Shown piece after piece: positions 1 through 7,038 of a DNA stretch of 34,936 nt. The DNA is from an uncultured Porphyromonadaceae bacterium (GTDB taxonomy: Bacteria; Bacteroidota; Bacteroidia; Bacteroidales; Muribaculaceae), in assembly GCA_900540205.1 (NCBI GenBank), contig UQER01000026.1, positions 1-34,936 on the forward strand, given 5' to 3'. Below the pieces are notes generated by a model, which saw only the letters and a program-made list of their open reading frames with translations, was not told the origin of the DNA and searched no databases. Every line of letters starts with the position of its first letter. Position 1 is the first letter of the stretch. A program made the position numbers and the translations under genes.

Positions 1-83
1 GGGATCAGCAGCGCACTGTTCACCATCTGATAGGCAAACTTGCATTCAGGCAAAGCACTGAGGTTTAAATTTGAATTCATCAT
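1..83 (-). CDS. 5' end of an unidentified gene running off the left edge
   Basis: Only the first 27 codons are in the window, beginning MMNSNLNLSALPECK. The start is supported by a strong AAAGGAGG-type ribosome binding site just upstream (about 89-99) and by an ATGA overlap with the stop codon of the preceding gene at 80-82, so the two are translationally coupled. Function is not recognisable from so short a piece. It lies beyond the break in tolC and so probably belongs to a foreign element or to another part of the genome. Confidence 0.55.
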   Translation of the reverse strand, partial: MMNSNLNLSALPECKFAYQMVNSALLI

Positions 84-529
84 AATTTCTCCTCCTTTAC
101 GGTTTTCAGGTAAGACATCATTCGGTCCATTAGTTCAGAAAGTTTCTTTTGGCAGACTTTATCGATCAGAACCTCCGGGTGTTCTTGAAAGACAACATTC
201 CATCGAAAAATAAAATCTTCCGTTGCTCCCTGCAGTTCGCACAGCATGATGGAGCCGGTTGCTGCTGCTTTATCCTTGTAACGGGCATCCACCGAGGCTT
301 TCAGTCGGGCCTTGTCTTCATCGGACAAGTGCCGTTTATGACCCTGTATGCTCTGAAGAAAACTTGGTGGCGCATTGCTGGTCGGCTCGATTTCCTCTTC
401 CGGCGGGGACTCGGTGATCGGTTCCTGTACCGACGTTTCCGGCTGTTCTGCCTGCGACGTCGTGTTGTTTTCCGTTGCCGTTGGCTTTTTCTTCTGCGGT
501 GCAGACTTTGGCTTCGGTGGTGGCTTGCG
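80..529 (-). pseudogene. 5'-truncated hypothetical gene fused to the broken tolC
   Basis: The frame is open for 149 codons but has no ATG near its start; a stop lies directly upstream at 530-532. The protein begins with a Pro/Lys/Glu/Thr/Gln-rich low-complexity stretch (about 65 residues). It continues into a compact helical region that includes ARYKDKAAATGSIML and ends LKTVKEEKL, which reads like a real C-terminal domain. The missing start and the abrupt change from TolC sequence to this frame at about 530-545 indicate that the N-terminus has been lost at a junction. I do not recognise the family; a basic, proline-rich linker followed by a small domain is common in mobile-element proteins, but that is only a guess. 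Confidence 0.5.
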
Positions 530-1568
530 CTATTTCGTCGCGTTTGAGATCGAGCTGCGCCTGTTGATGCATCACATCAATGCGTGCACGTTTCACCCGG
601 TTGAGGGTTCCCAGCCCTGAGAACAGGGGAAGGGAGAAGGAGAACCCCACATATTGCCCCATATTGTCGTGCCACTGGCGCGAGAATCGGGGCATTGTGA
701 CATCGCTCCCCAGCATCTTGTAGTAGGAGGTGGAGATACCGGCCGAGAACGATATTTTCGGTGAGAACGCCCCTTTGGCAGCTTTGAGCCGGTAACGGCT
801 TTCATCCACAGCCATACGCGCTTCCGCAATTTCGGGGTGTTCCCAGCCAACGTCGGCAGCAGGCGGCAAGTCGGGTGTATCCTCTGTATCGGCCAGTTCG
901 AGCGGTTCTTCGGAAACGGGCAGCCCCATGGCGGCGCGCAGTTGCAGGTAGGCTTTGGCAAGCAGATTGCGCTGGTTGGTGAGTTCATACATATCGGAGG
1001 CCACCATCGCCTTCATTTCCGCCACGTCGGCTCCGCTTTTGAATCCGGTGGCCTCGTCGCGTTCGGTGGCGGTCAGCGTGCGGGTGTCGCGCTGCAGCTG
1101 CTGTTCCATCATCTCCACCATCGCCCGGCAGTAGGCCACGTTATAGAATGCGTTGACCACGGCGAGCGATGTGCGGTCGCGCTGTGCGCATGCCGCGTTT
1201 CTTTGGCGCAGCGAGGCCATGCGTGCGGCCTTGAGGGTGTTGATGCCGGCAAGCCCGTCGAACAGCGGGAGCGACATCTGAAGCCCGAACCCGGTGTAGA
1301 GAGTCTGTTTGTTGTCGTAAGTATTTGTCTCGGGGTCGATGTTTCGGCCGAAGCTTATGTTGCCCGACGAACTGAGTTCAACATAAGGCATAAGCGCCGA
1401 TGCCGATATGCGTCTGTCGATGGAGGCTTTCTTCTCCTCCAGGTTGCTTATGATGTTGGCATGCGCATGGTCGCGGGCGTAAATGAGGCAGTCGTTGAGC
1501 GTGAGCTGTGCCGCGCACGTTCCGCCGACAATGAGCAGGGTGAGTGTGATGATGGCTTTGCGATTCAT
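336..1568 (-). pseudogene. TolC-family outer-membrane efflux protein, 3'-truncated
   Basis: The N-terminus is a signal peptide (hydrophobic residues 5-18, probable cut at CAA/Q). The protein then has the usual TolC organisation of two repeats of long helices with beta segments, including the strands around MPYVELSSSGN and FSPKISFSAGIS and the paired SLPLFDGL and SLPLFSGL turns. TolC proteins form the outer-membrane channel of tripartite exporters. Recognisable TolC sequence stops near residue 342 (about position 540). The remaining codons are a shadow frame of the foreign gene, so roughly the last 100 residues expected of a Bacteroidales TolC are missing. The gene is divergent from a response regulator-kinase pair, a common arrangement for regulated efflux systems. 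It is probably non-functional as read here. Confidence 0.8.
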
Positions 1569-1758
1569 GAATGATGGGCTATCGTTTTCCGTTTACACCG
1601 GCAAAGGTAGGGCACGACACTGACGGAACACATGAATTTTGCAGGAATCAGCAATCCGCAGGGGCGGATTGTCTAAAAAACAGACAATGGAGTGGAGGCG
1701 GGAGCATTTGTTGACGGCATCCCGGGCGAATTCGGTTGAATAATGTTATTTTTGCATC

Positions 1759-2337
1759 ATGAAACTATTGATAGTGGATGACAATAAGGCGGTGAGAACC
1801 ACCTTGAAACTGGTGCTTGCCGAGGAGTTTGACCAGATTGTGGCTGTGGGCGACCCGCGGTTGCTCCCTGCGCTGCTTCAACAGGACGATGTGGACGCTG
1901 TTCTGCTTGACATGAATTTTGACAACAGGCGTCTCGACGGTGCCGACGGTCTGTTTTGGCTTGGCCGTGTCAAGGCTATGGAAAATGCTCCCGCGGTGGT
2001 GCTCATCACGGCTTTCGGCGATGTTGAGCTGGCCGTCAAGGCCATGAAGCAGGGTGCCGAGGATTTTGTGACCAAGCCCTGGGACAATGACGACCTTATT
2101 GCCAAACTGCATCGGGCCATCGACGTGAACCGGGCCCAACGCACCGACCGGAATGTAGTGGCCAACGCCCGGCAGGTGTGCGAACAGGAGGCAGAGCGTA
2201 TGGGCAAGACTCTCGACCAGGTCAAAATGGAACATGTGAAGAGTGTGGTGGAGCAATGCGGAGGCAATCTCTCGCAGGCTTCCGAAATGCTTGGCATCAA
2301 CCGCCAGACACTATATAATTATCTTAAACGGCAATGA
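1759..2337 (+). CDS. Response regulator, receiver plus Fis-type HTH, no AAA+ domain
   Basis: The 192-residue protein has a CheY-like receiver (1-120) with acidic pocket D7/D8, phospho-acceptor D51, T84 and K106 (in the FVTKPW motif). A short linker leads to a C-terminal Fis-type helix-turn-helix (about 150-192, GINRQTLYNYLKRQ). The receiver resembles those of Bacteroidales NtrC-like regulators paired with efflux operons, but the sigma-54-interacting AAA+ domain is absent. The protein therefore looks like the short RegA/ActR layout and cannot activate sigma-54 promoters in the NtrC manner. The stop overlaps the kinase start by four bases (ATGA), indicating an operon. It probably controls the divergent tolC and its lost partners. 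Confidence 0.85.
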   Translation: MKLLIVDDNKAVRTTLKLVLAEEFDQIVAVGDPRLLPALLQQDDVDAVLLDMNFDNRRLDGADGLFWLGRVKAMENAPAVVLITAFGDVELAVKAMKQGAEDFVTKPWDNDDLIAKLHRAIDVNRAQRTDRNVVANARQVCEQEAERMGKTLDQVKMEHVKSVVEQCGGNLSQASEMLGINRQTLYNYLKRQ

Positions 2338-3317
2338 AGCATTTCAGCCTGTGGTTCGGAGTTTCGGTAGCTGCTGTAGTCCTTATGGCGGCTGCCTGTG
2401 GTGCGGCATTTGCGTCGGGCCTTGTGGCGCCCGGATGCCTCGCCGCCATCGGTGCCGGGTGTGCCATCCGGGTGCTGTGCAGTTATGTGTGGAAACCTTA
2501 CCGCCGGATGGAATCGTTCGTCCAGGCCATAGAGATGAACGACCCGACCATGCGGATGCCTGTGCCTGACAATCCTGTGATGAGGCGTACCGCCGAAGCG
2601 ATGAACCGGGTACTTGTGCGGCACAGGGCCGACGCTCTTGAACTGAAAACCAAAAAACTTTACTACGACCGCATCCTGCGCATCATGAGCCACGAACTGC
2701 GCAACTCCATAACTCCCATAGTCTCGCTATCCTCCGATATGCTTGCCCATCCCGACCGATACGAAGGGGAGACCTTTACGGAAGCGGTAGAGCTTATGCA
2801 CACGCAAAGCGAGGGGATAAAGAATTTTCTTGATTCCTACTACCGGCTCACGCATCTGCCCAGACCGGAGAAAACAGATGTGGATATGGTGCAGTTTCTG
2901 AAAGGCGTGAAGCAGGCCACCGAGGTGCAGGCTGCCGAACGCGGACTTGATGCCGGAGTGGTGCGTTTTGTTGTGGCTAACGGGATGCATGTGTCGGCCG
3001 ATGCCAACCTGCTGCGGCAGGCGCTTGCCAATGTGATTTCAAATGCGCTGGACGCTGTGGCAGAAAAGGCAGATCCCGCAGTGCATGTCACTGCCACCAA
3101 TACATCTGGTCAGGCCATGATAACCGTTACCGACAACGGTTGCGGCATGGATGAAGCCACGTTGGCCACCATGTTCCAGCCCTTCTTCACCACTAAGCCT
3201 TCGGGCAGCGGCATAGGTCTTTACCTCACCCGTCAGATTCTGCGTATGCATGGCGGCGACGTCCGCCTGGAAAGCTCCCCGCGCCGCGGCACCACCGTCA
3301 CCCTCCTCCTTCCCTGA
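2334..3317 (+). CDS. Membrane-bound sensor histidine kinase
   Basis: The 327-residue protein has two N-terminal membrane segments (about 5-28 and 32-50) with almost no periplasmic loop, then a linker and the HisKA dimerisation helix with H-box SHELRNS (H120). The HATPase_c domain shows an N-box (N237 in NVISNALDA), G1 box DNGCGMD (267-273) and G2 box GSGIGLYL (291-298). It should autophosphorylate at H120 and pass phosphate to D51 of the response regulator encoded just upstream with a four-base overlap. The lack of a sizeable sensor domain suggests that it senses the membrane or a partner protein. It ends six bases from the convergent crp-like gene. Confidence 0.9.
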   Translation: MKHFSLWFGVSVAAVVLMAAACGAAFASGLVAPGCLAAIGAGCAIRVLCSYVWKPYRRMESFVQAIEMNDPTMRMPVPDNPVMRRTAEAMNRVLVRHRADALELKTKKLYYDRILRIMSHELRNSITPIVSLSSDMLAHPDRYEGETFTEAVELMHTQSEGIKNFLDSYYRLTHLPRPEKTDVDMVQFLKGVKQATEVQAAERGLDAGVVRFVVANGMHVSADANLLRQALANVISNALDAVAEKADPAVHVTATNTSGQAMITVTDNGCGMDEATLATMFQPFFTTKPSGSGIGLYLTRQILRMHGGDVRLESSPRRGTTVTLLLP

Positions 3318-3323
3318 AAATCG

Positions 3324-3887
3324 TTATTTTGTTCCGGAGCGAATGCGCGACAGTGTCTCGGGCGTGATGTTAAGGTATTGTGCGATGTATTTGATGGGAA
3401 TCCGGTTTATAATCTCGGCCCGGACTCGGAGCAATGCAGCATAGCGTTCGGAAGCATCATTGGAAGCAAGCCACACATAGCGGCGCTCAAGGGCGTAGAT
3501 TTGTTCCAGCAGGACGGCGCACCACCATTGCATAAGGCTTGAGTGGGTGGCGAGCATGCACCGGAAGTCGTCAAGTCGCACAGCGACAACCGATGAGTTC
3601 TCGATTGCTTGCAGTGAAAAAGCAGATGGCTCGTCGTGGGCAAGTGAATGGACTGACACAAACGGGTCGCCGGCAATGCCGAATCCTATTGTGTCCTCAT
3701 TGCCGTTGATTTCGCAAAGGAACCGGAACAGCCCTCCGGTTATGAAGTATATGTGATTCGATTTTGAACCCTGTTTTATCAGAAAGTCCTTTTTCCTTAC
3801 ATGTATGGTTTCCGATAGCGCAGCCATCGCTTCCGCATCTGCGGCATCGACAGGATAATTCTGTGATAAAACTTCAAAGAGGTTCAT
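3324..3887 (-). CDS. Crp/Fnr-family transcriptional regulator
   Basis: The 187-residue protein has an N-terminal cyclic-nucleotide-binding-type beta roll (about 15-115) followed by a dimerisation helix and a short winged helix-turn-helix (about 160-186, IPIKYIAQYLNITPETLSRI). There is no Cys cluster for an Fe-S centre and no clear canonical cAMP-binding signature, as in many Bacteroidales members whose effector is unknown. The gene is convergent with the kinase gene. Its upstream region is interrupted at about 3901 by what looks like the prophage end, so its native promoter may have been displaced or replaced. Confidence 0.85.
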   Translation of the reverse strand: MNLFEVLSQNYPVDAADAEAMAALSETIHVRKKDFLIKQGSKSNHIYFITGGLFRFLCEINGNEDTIGFGIAGDPFVSVHSLAHDEPSAFSLQAIENSSVVAVRLDDFRCMLATHSSLMQWWCAVLLEQIYALERRYVWLASNDASERYAALLRVRAEIINRIPIKYIAQYLNITPETLSRIRSGTK

Positions 3888-3900
3888 ATGACAGTATACA

Positions 3901-4211
3901 TGTTTTTGCGAAGAGAAGTTACGAAAAGAGTGTAATTTATTGGAAATGAGCGTAGGTTAATTGCTCTTGATAGTAATAGGTTACGATTTAGTTAGTTATC
4001 TACTGCATTATCCTTCTGCGCGTTGCGTAACCTTCAAAGAACTCTTCGTATGCAAAAGTAGCTATTTAATTCGAGATTTTGATATAAACTTATGGGGCAT
4101 AAAACGAAGCGTGCAAAATGGGTGTGGGTCGATGAAGGGTTGATTGGTTGAGGCTCAGTGAGTTATGATGAATGCTGTGGAAATGGTGAAATAAAACGAA
4201 ACGTGCAAAAT
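3901..4211. other. Candidate left prophage end with transposase-binding repeats
   Basis: No gene is seen in 3888-4581. At 3901 the sequence begins TGTTTTTGCGAAGAG and continues to GAAGTTACGAAAAG, reminiscent of the Mu left end (TG terminus, then GAAGTACGAAAA). Related motifs follow. A reverse-oriented TTTTGCATACGAAGAG is at 4043-4058. Two direct copies of ATAAAACGAA(G/A) followed by CGTGCAAAAT lie at 4099-4119 and 4191-4211, with one mismatch and 92-bp spacing. Transposable phages carry several transposase sites at each end. The exact terminus cannot be proven without the right end or an empty site. Three TTTACATG copies also occur at 4222, 4233 and 4276. Confidence 0.4.
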
Positions 4212-4292
4212 TAACATCACGTTTACATGGCTTTTACATGAATGGGGGTAATTCGAGGGATTAAGGGCGTTTTTCTTTACATGGGAATAAAT

Positions 4293-4327
4293 AAGGCTTC
4301 CAAACGAGTGCGCGGAGGCTTTTTTTT
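4293..4327 (+). terminator. Rho-independent terminator candidate near prophage left end
   Basis: A nine-pair stem (AAGGCTTCC at 4293-4301 with GGAGGCTTT at 4314-4322, two G-U pairs) runs into eight T residues (4320-4327). No gene precedes it on this strand within the element, so it may insulate the lysogeny region from host transcription or end an unseen short RNA. Confidence 0.5.
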
Positions 4328-4470
4328 GTGGCTTGAGACCAGTGGCTGCCGGTGGTTCTGAGAGATGATCCGACGGTGATGTGGCGGTTCATCGGGACGA
4401 TGTATCGAGTGCATGAGCGGCGTTGGCTGGTGTGATTATTGGCCGGTAGGTTATCATTATTATAATCAGA

Positions 4471-4501
4471 AATATTCCAAATATGCGTTATTTGGAATAT
4501 T
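4471..4501. promoter_or_regulatory. Operator-like perfect palindrome
   Basis: Arms AATATTCCAAATA and TATTTGGAATATT are perfect inverted repeats around a 5-bp spacer. The same TTCCAA/TTGGAA core occurs next to the phage repressor promoter (5978-6044) and at 7541-7556, suggesting that one regulator binds all of them. Here it lies just upstream of the promoter of the small gene at 4582. Confidence 0.6.
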
Positions 4502-4515
4502 TTAAGTGTAATTAC

Positions 4516-4547
4516 ATTGTGAGGATAGGATGAAAAGGCTATATTTG
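4516..4547 (+). promoter_or_regulatory. Bacteroidales-type promoter for the small gene at 4582
   Basis: The -7 element TATATTTG (4540-4547) matches TAnnTTTG exactly. ATTG at 4516-4519 stands 20 bp upstream as a -33 element. Transcription would start near 4554, giving a leader of about 28 nt. Confidence 0.55.
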
Positions 4548-4581
4548 CAAGGTTAATGTGGAACGGATTAAACAAGAGGAT

Positions 4582-4806
4582 ATGGCAAAGGTTATTCATG
4601 TGCATCTTACGCGTCCGATTGATGGAGAGAAGCGTCGTGACTGGTATTTCAGCAGCATAACGGCGGTGTTTTCGGTGCTTACGCCCGACCAGGTAGGTGC
4701 AAGCAAGAATTACCTGCTTCATGCGGGGTTATCCGGTAATGGCACGGTTATCACTAAATGCGCGATAATCAAGCAGTCTGCGCTTATTAGTAGCGATAGG
4801 CATTAG
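4582..4806 (+). CDS. Small conserved-looking protein of unknown function
   Basis: The 74-residue protein starts MAKVIHVHLTRPIDGEKRRD. The ATG at 4582 is preceded by AAGAGGA at good spacing, which favours it over an in-frame start 24 bases upstream. The protein looks like a compact alpha/beta fold without membrane segments; similar small proteins are familiar beside regulators in Bacteroides mobile elements, though no function is known to me. It is a single-gene transcription unit with its own promoter, an operator-like palindrome upstream and a strong terminator after it. That suggests expression independent of the early operon, possibly in the lysogen or under repressor control. It could also be host-derived if the prophage end lies further right. 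Confidence 0.65.
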   Translation: MAKVIHVHLTRPIDGEKRRDWYFSSITAVFSVLTPDQVGASKNYLLHAGLSGNGTVITKCAIIKQSALISSDRH

Positions 4807-4860
4807 TGCTATACCGTGGTGTTTCAACGGCCTTAGAAGGTATAAATCACGTTATTTCAG

Positions 4861-4898
4861 GGGCGTTGCCGGCATCACGCCGGGAATGCCCTATTTTT
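4861..4898 (+). terminator. Strong terminator after the small gene
   Basis: A 13-position stem (4861-4873 with 4879-4891, two mismatches) with loop ATCAC is followed by CTATTTTT. Flanking ATTTCAG (4854-4860) and CTGAAAT (4904-4910) can extend the pairing. It lies 54 bp after the stop codon of the 4582-4806 gene. Confidence 0.7.
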
Positions 4899-4925
4899 GT
4901 GCACTGAAATGGCAAATTTAGGGAC

Positions 4926-4995
4926 TGGATATTCAGGTGGATATTCAAACTGGATATTCAAACTGGATATTCACTTTTTGAAAACTGGATATTCA
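4926..4995. repeat. Five direct repeats of TGGATATTCA
   Basis: Exact copies start at 4926, 4938, 4951, 4964 and 4986, most preceded by AAC or AC, with periods of 12, 13, 13 and 22 bp, close to one helical turn. They lie in the 450-bp gene-free stretch between the small gene and the repressor. Iterated sites at helical spacing suggest cooperative binding of a protein, perhaps a regulator or a transposition enhancer factor. The rest of 4807-5255 contains the flanking hairpins and no convincing gene. Confidence 0.75.
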
Positions 4996-5027
4996 AATTC
5001 GTGGTATTTCATAGCAAAAAGCTGAGG

Positions 5028-5047
5028 GGGTGGAAAACACCCTTTTT
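5028..5047 (+). terminator. Hairpin followed by T run
   Basis: GGGTG (5028-5032) pairs with CACCC (5038-5042) around GAAAA, followed directly by TTTTT (5043-5047). It is a short but classical terminator shape on the plus strand, lying just after the direct repeats and before the convergent repressor gene. Confidence 0.4.
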
Positions 5048-5255
5048 CATGGATAAGTGTTAAAAAATAGCGTTTGGGGGGGAGGGGAAATGACCCTATA
5101 TTTTTAGGCGGCTGGCACGAATTTGCTGGCTTCAAATAAATTAGACCTTGCTGTATTTAAATAAGGGGTGGGAACCCTGCCAAACGGGTGCCAGAGGGGT
5201 GCTTCACGGAGGTACGCATGAGATCGATGGATACATATGGATGAGAGATGAAGGC

Positions 5256-5966
5256 TCAATATTGGCGAATCAGGCCGACAACGCGGGCAAGATGATAGAT
5301 GTCGGTCTTTGGTATGTAAAAATCTCCATAGGCAGGGTTATCAGAGGTGCAGAGTATTTTGTCGCCCTTGTCGTGGATTCGTTTCAGCACAATTCCGTCG
5401 TAAGAATCAATAACATGGGGCTGTCCCCATTGAATAAAAGATCGTTCTGTAATCATGCGACAAGCTACTTCATCGCCAGATAGAAAATCAGGTTTCATTG
5501 AATCTCCTTTGACCATGATGGTGAAATCATAATCGGGTATTCGGGTGATAAGGGGTAAATAATCGCAATCACTTTGGGATACAGACTGTGTGACAATTGA
5601 CAATGATCCGGCAGCTGCTTCCAGGGGGATGCGAGGGCGTGTTTTTGATGTATCCACTTCCAGTTTCTGCTCTATGCCCTTATTATTAACAACTTTATGA
5701 TGAGATTCTGATAACGGATGATCGTGAATAACTTCGGCGCCTCGTTTGGATTTGAGCATCTCACCCTCACCAGTCAAGAGCCATTCGCCTGAGTATTGGG
5801 GATAAATTTCAACTATTGCTTGGATCCATTTCGATTGAATGTCTGTACCATTTGCTATCGCGCGCGATAGTACACCCTTACTGGCTCCAATAGCTCGCTC
5901 AATCGCACCAATTTTGACGCCTTCGTTATCGGCAATCTGTTGTATTCGGGGAAGAATTTTACACAT
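5256..5966 (-). CDS. Phage repressor, HTH plus S24 (LexA/CI-like) peptidase
   Basis: The 236-residue protein has an N-terminal helix-turn-helix (about 1-65), a linker with a probable A119-G120 self-cleavage site (LEAAAGS) and an S24 peptidase domain. The catalytic serine is S156 (KGDSMKP) and the lysine is K195 (IVLKR). RecA-stimulated autocleavage is the established mode for this family, so the prophage is probably inducible by DNA damage. This differs from Mu c repressor, which has no peptidase domain. The gene is divergent from the early operon, with palindromic operators between them. A weak minus-strand hairpin (5166-5177) followed by a T-rich run may end its transcript. Confidence 0.9.
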   Translation of the reverse strand: MCKILPRIQQIADNEGVKIGAIERAIGASKGVLSRAIANGTDIQSKWIQAIVEIYPQYSGEWLLTGEGEMLKSKRGAEVIHDHPLSESHHKVVNNKGIEQKLEVDTSKTRPRIPLEAAAGSLSIVTQSVSQSDCDYLPLITRIPDYDFTIMVKGDSMKPDFLSGDEVACRMITERSFIQWGQPHVIDSYDGIVLKRIHDKGDKILCTSDNPAYGDFYIPKTDIYHLARVVGLIRQY

Positions 5967-5977
5967 ATCGTTGAAAA

Positions 5978-6044
5978 ATATTCCGTTTTATTTGGAATAG
6001 TTGAAATTTATCAACTATCCTTGCAACGCATTCCAATTGGAATG
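5978..6044. promoter_or_regulatory. Repressor/early-operon control region with several palindromes
   Basis: Three inverted repeats crowd the divergent region: TATTCC/GGAATA (5979-5984 and 5994-5999), ATAGTTGA/TCAACTAT (5997-6004 and 6011-6018) and the perfect 16-mer CATTCCAATTGGAATG (6029-6044). An early promoter reading right fits TTTG (5991-5994), a 21-bp gap and TATCCTTG (6016-6023, one mismatch to TAnnTTTG). The palindromes overlap this promoter and its start site, as expected for repressor operators. Confidence 0.65.
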
Positions 6045-6107
6045 GGCGTCAAATATACGGAAAAGACGCGAGATAAGCAATTATTAACAATTAAAGGACT
6101 TTAAGAT

Positions 6108-6320
6108 ATGAATGAGATGGACGAAATAAAAGAGTGGCAGACAAACAGCTTCAAGAGCAGGGTGGCAGCCGTCCTGATGCTGGATGGGGTGTCGTTCAGA
6201 TATACCGAGGAGGATGGCATCGTGTTTGCCGCTCCGGAATTATATGTGGCGGACCTGAAATACCGGTTGGTCACGGTTTTCGGTTGCCCGAAAAGACCGA
6301 TTATCAACGAAATAAAATAA
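6108..6320 (+). CDS. Small early protein, unknown function
   Basis: The 70-residue protein starts MNEMDEIKEWQTNS. It is the first gene of the rightward early operon and lies where Mu has ner, but no helix-turn-helix is evident. AAAGGA lies about 12 bases before the ATG. The second half reads as alternating beta strands (GVSFRYTEEDGIVFAAPE), suggesting a small beta-rich fold. The gene is followed after 7 bases by the next one. It may be a regulator or an early host-modifying protein; nothing in the sequence decides which. Confidence 0.65.
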   Translation: MNEMDEIKEWQTNSFKSRVAAVLMLDGVSFRYTEEDGIVFAAPELYVADLKYRLVTVFGCPKRPIINEIK

Positions 6321-6327
6321 AGCCATT

Positions 6328-6729
6328 ATGACACAGAAAGAATTTGAAGAACTTACAGGCCTGAAAACAGACGCAGAGGAATACGCTGCCATTGAACAAA
6401 TGTACATGGCAGCCGGGGACATGGACAAAGATGAATTCTGCAGGCGTTGGCGGCAAACCGGTAAAAATCCTTTGACAATATCTCTTGCCAAGACTGCAAC
6501 AGTTTTGAGCAGGATGCTGGAGGAACGCAGCAAAGAGTTGAAGGAAGCGGGCGAAAAGGCGATAGAGCATGCTAAATTCCTGCTCGGAAAGGCTCATGCA
6601 TACGAGGATTCCGATTTCAGGCGTGAGGCTGTACGGCTCATCGGAGAACGCGAGGTTGTCAGACTTACAATGGCGGAAGGTTATCCGCTATGGGATGAAG
6701 ATAGGGAATTTATCCTTGGGGTAATTTAA
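6328..6729 (+). CDS. Hypothetical early protein, helical
   Basis: The 133-residue, largely helical, acidic protein (start MTQKEFEELTGLKTDAEEY) has a long amphipathic central helix (about 60-95, with SRMLEERSKELKEAGEKA). It has no membrane segment and no recognised catalytic motif. It follows the 70-residue gene by 7 bases, and the structured RNA region begins just after its stop. Proteins beginning TQKEFEELTG are familiar in Bacteroides phages and integrative elements, but without an assigned function. Confidence 0.7.
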   Translation: MTQKEFEELTGLKTDAEEYAAIEQMYMAAGDMDKDEFCRRWRQTGKNPLTISLAKTATVLSRMLEERSKELKEAGEKAIEHAKFLLGKAHAYEDSDFRREAVRLIGEREVVRLTMAEGYPLWDEDREFILGVI

Positions 6730-6780
6730 GATACCAGGTACGATAATAAGGTAAGATCAGGCCAACCCGTGAGGGCACCT

Positions 6781-7015
6781 TCGCCGAGAGAGGCGAGAAA
6801 CCGATGTTAAACGTCATAAATTAGTTTTGAGAGCCGGCGATGGACAAACGGGAGAAGCAATCAATCCCATCCACGCCATCGCCGGCAAATGGACGGCAAG
6901 TTTTACGGAAGAAACACTGTAACGGCTCCGGCGCTACCGCGTGGCAATAAGGGCAGATAAGGAGGTTGGAGGACTGACCGAGACAGAGAGGCGGGTTCGA
7001 ATCCCGCGCCGTCCA
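6781..7015 (+). ncRNA. Structured RNA with a tRNA-like acceptor/T arm
   Basis: The 309-bp gap between 6729 and 7039 has no gene but strong pairing. TCGCC/GGCGA is at 6781-6785 and 6792-6796. A perfect 11-bp stem pairs 6833-6843 with 6876-6886. From 6891 to 7015 lies a unit closed by a perfect 7-bp acceptor-like stem (GGACGGC 6891-6897 with GCCGTCC 7008-7014). It has a canonical T arm, GCGGG-TTCGAAT-CCCGC, at 6991-7007 and a discriminator-like A at 7015. The body is 125 nt, too long for a tRNA; I cannot fit a D arm or anticodon arm, and no CCA is encoded. GCTAC/GTGGC at 6933-6937 and 6941-6945 adds a further hairpin. It is in the early transcript and could be processed by RNase P or RNase Z as a tRNA mimic. 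Confidence 0.55.
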
Positions 7016-7038
7016 CAGATCATTAAAATCGAGAAAAC

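Noticed and set aside
1736..1759. Leaderless promoter of the response regulator (TATTTTTG at 1747-1754, ATG at 1759)
   Set aside because: The -7 box is a good match, but no -33 element at suitable spacing was found, so the start cannot be assigned.
3961..4143. Sixty-codon frame in the left-end region
   Set aside because: It crosses the repeat motifs of the candidate phage end and has random-like composition and no ribosome binding site.
4926..4995. Direct repeats considered as a CRISPR array
   Set aside because: Repeat units are 10 bp with 2-12 bp spacers, far below CRISPR repeat and spacer lengths, and no cas genes are present.
6891..7015. Ordinary tRNA gene
   Set aside because: Acceptor and T arms are right, but the body is 125 nt with no D arm or anticodon arm that I can fit; reported instead as a tRNA-like RNA.
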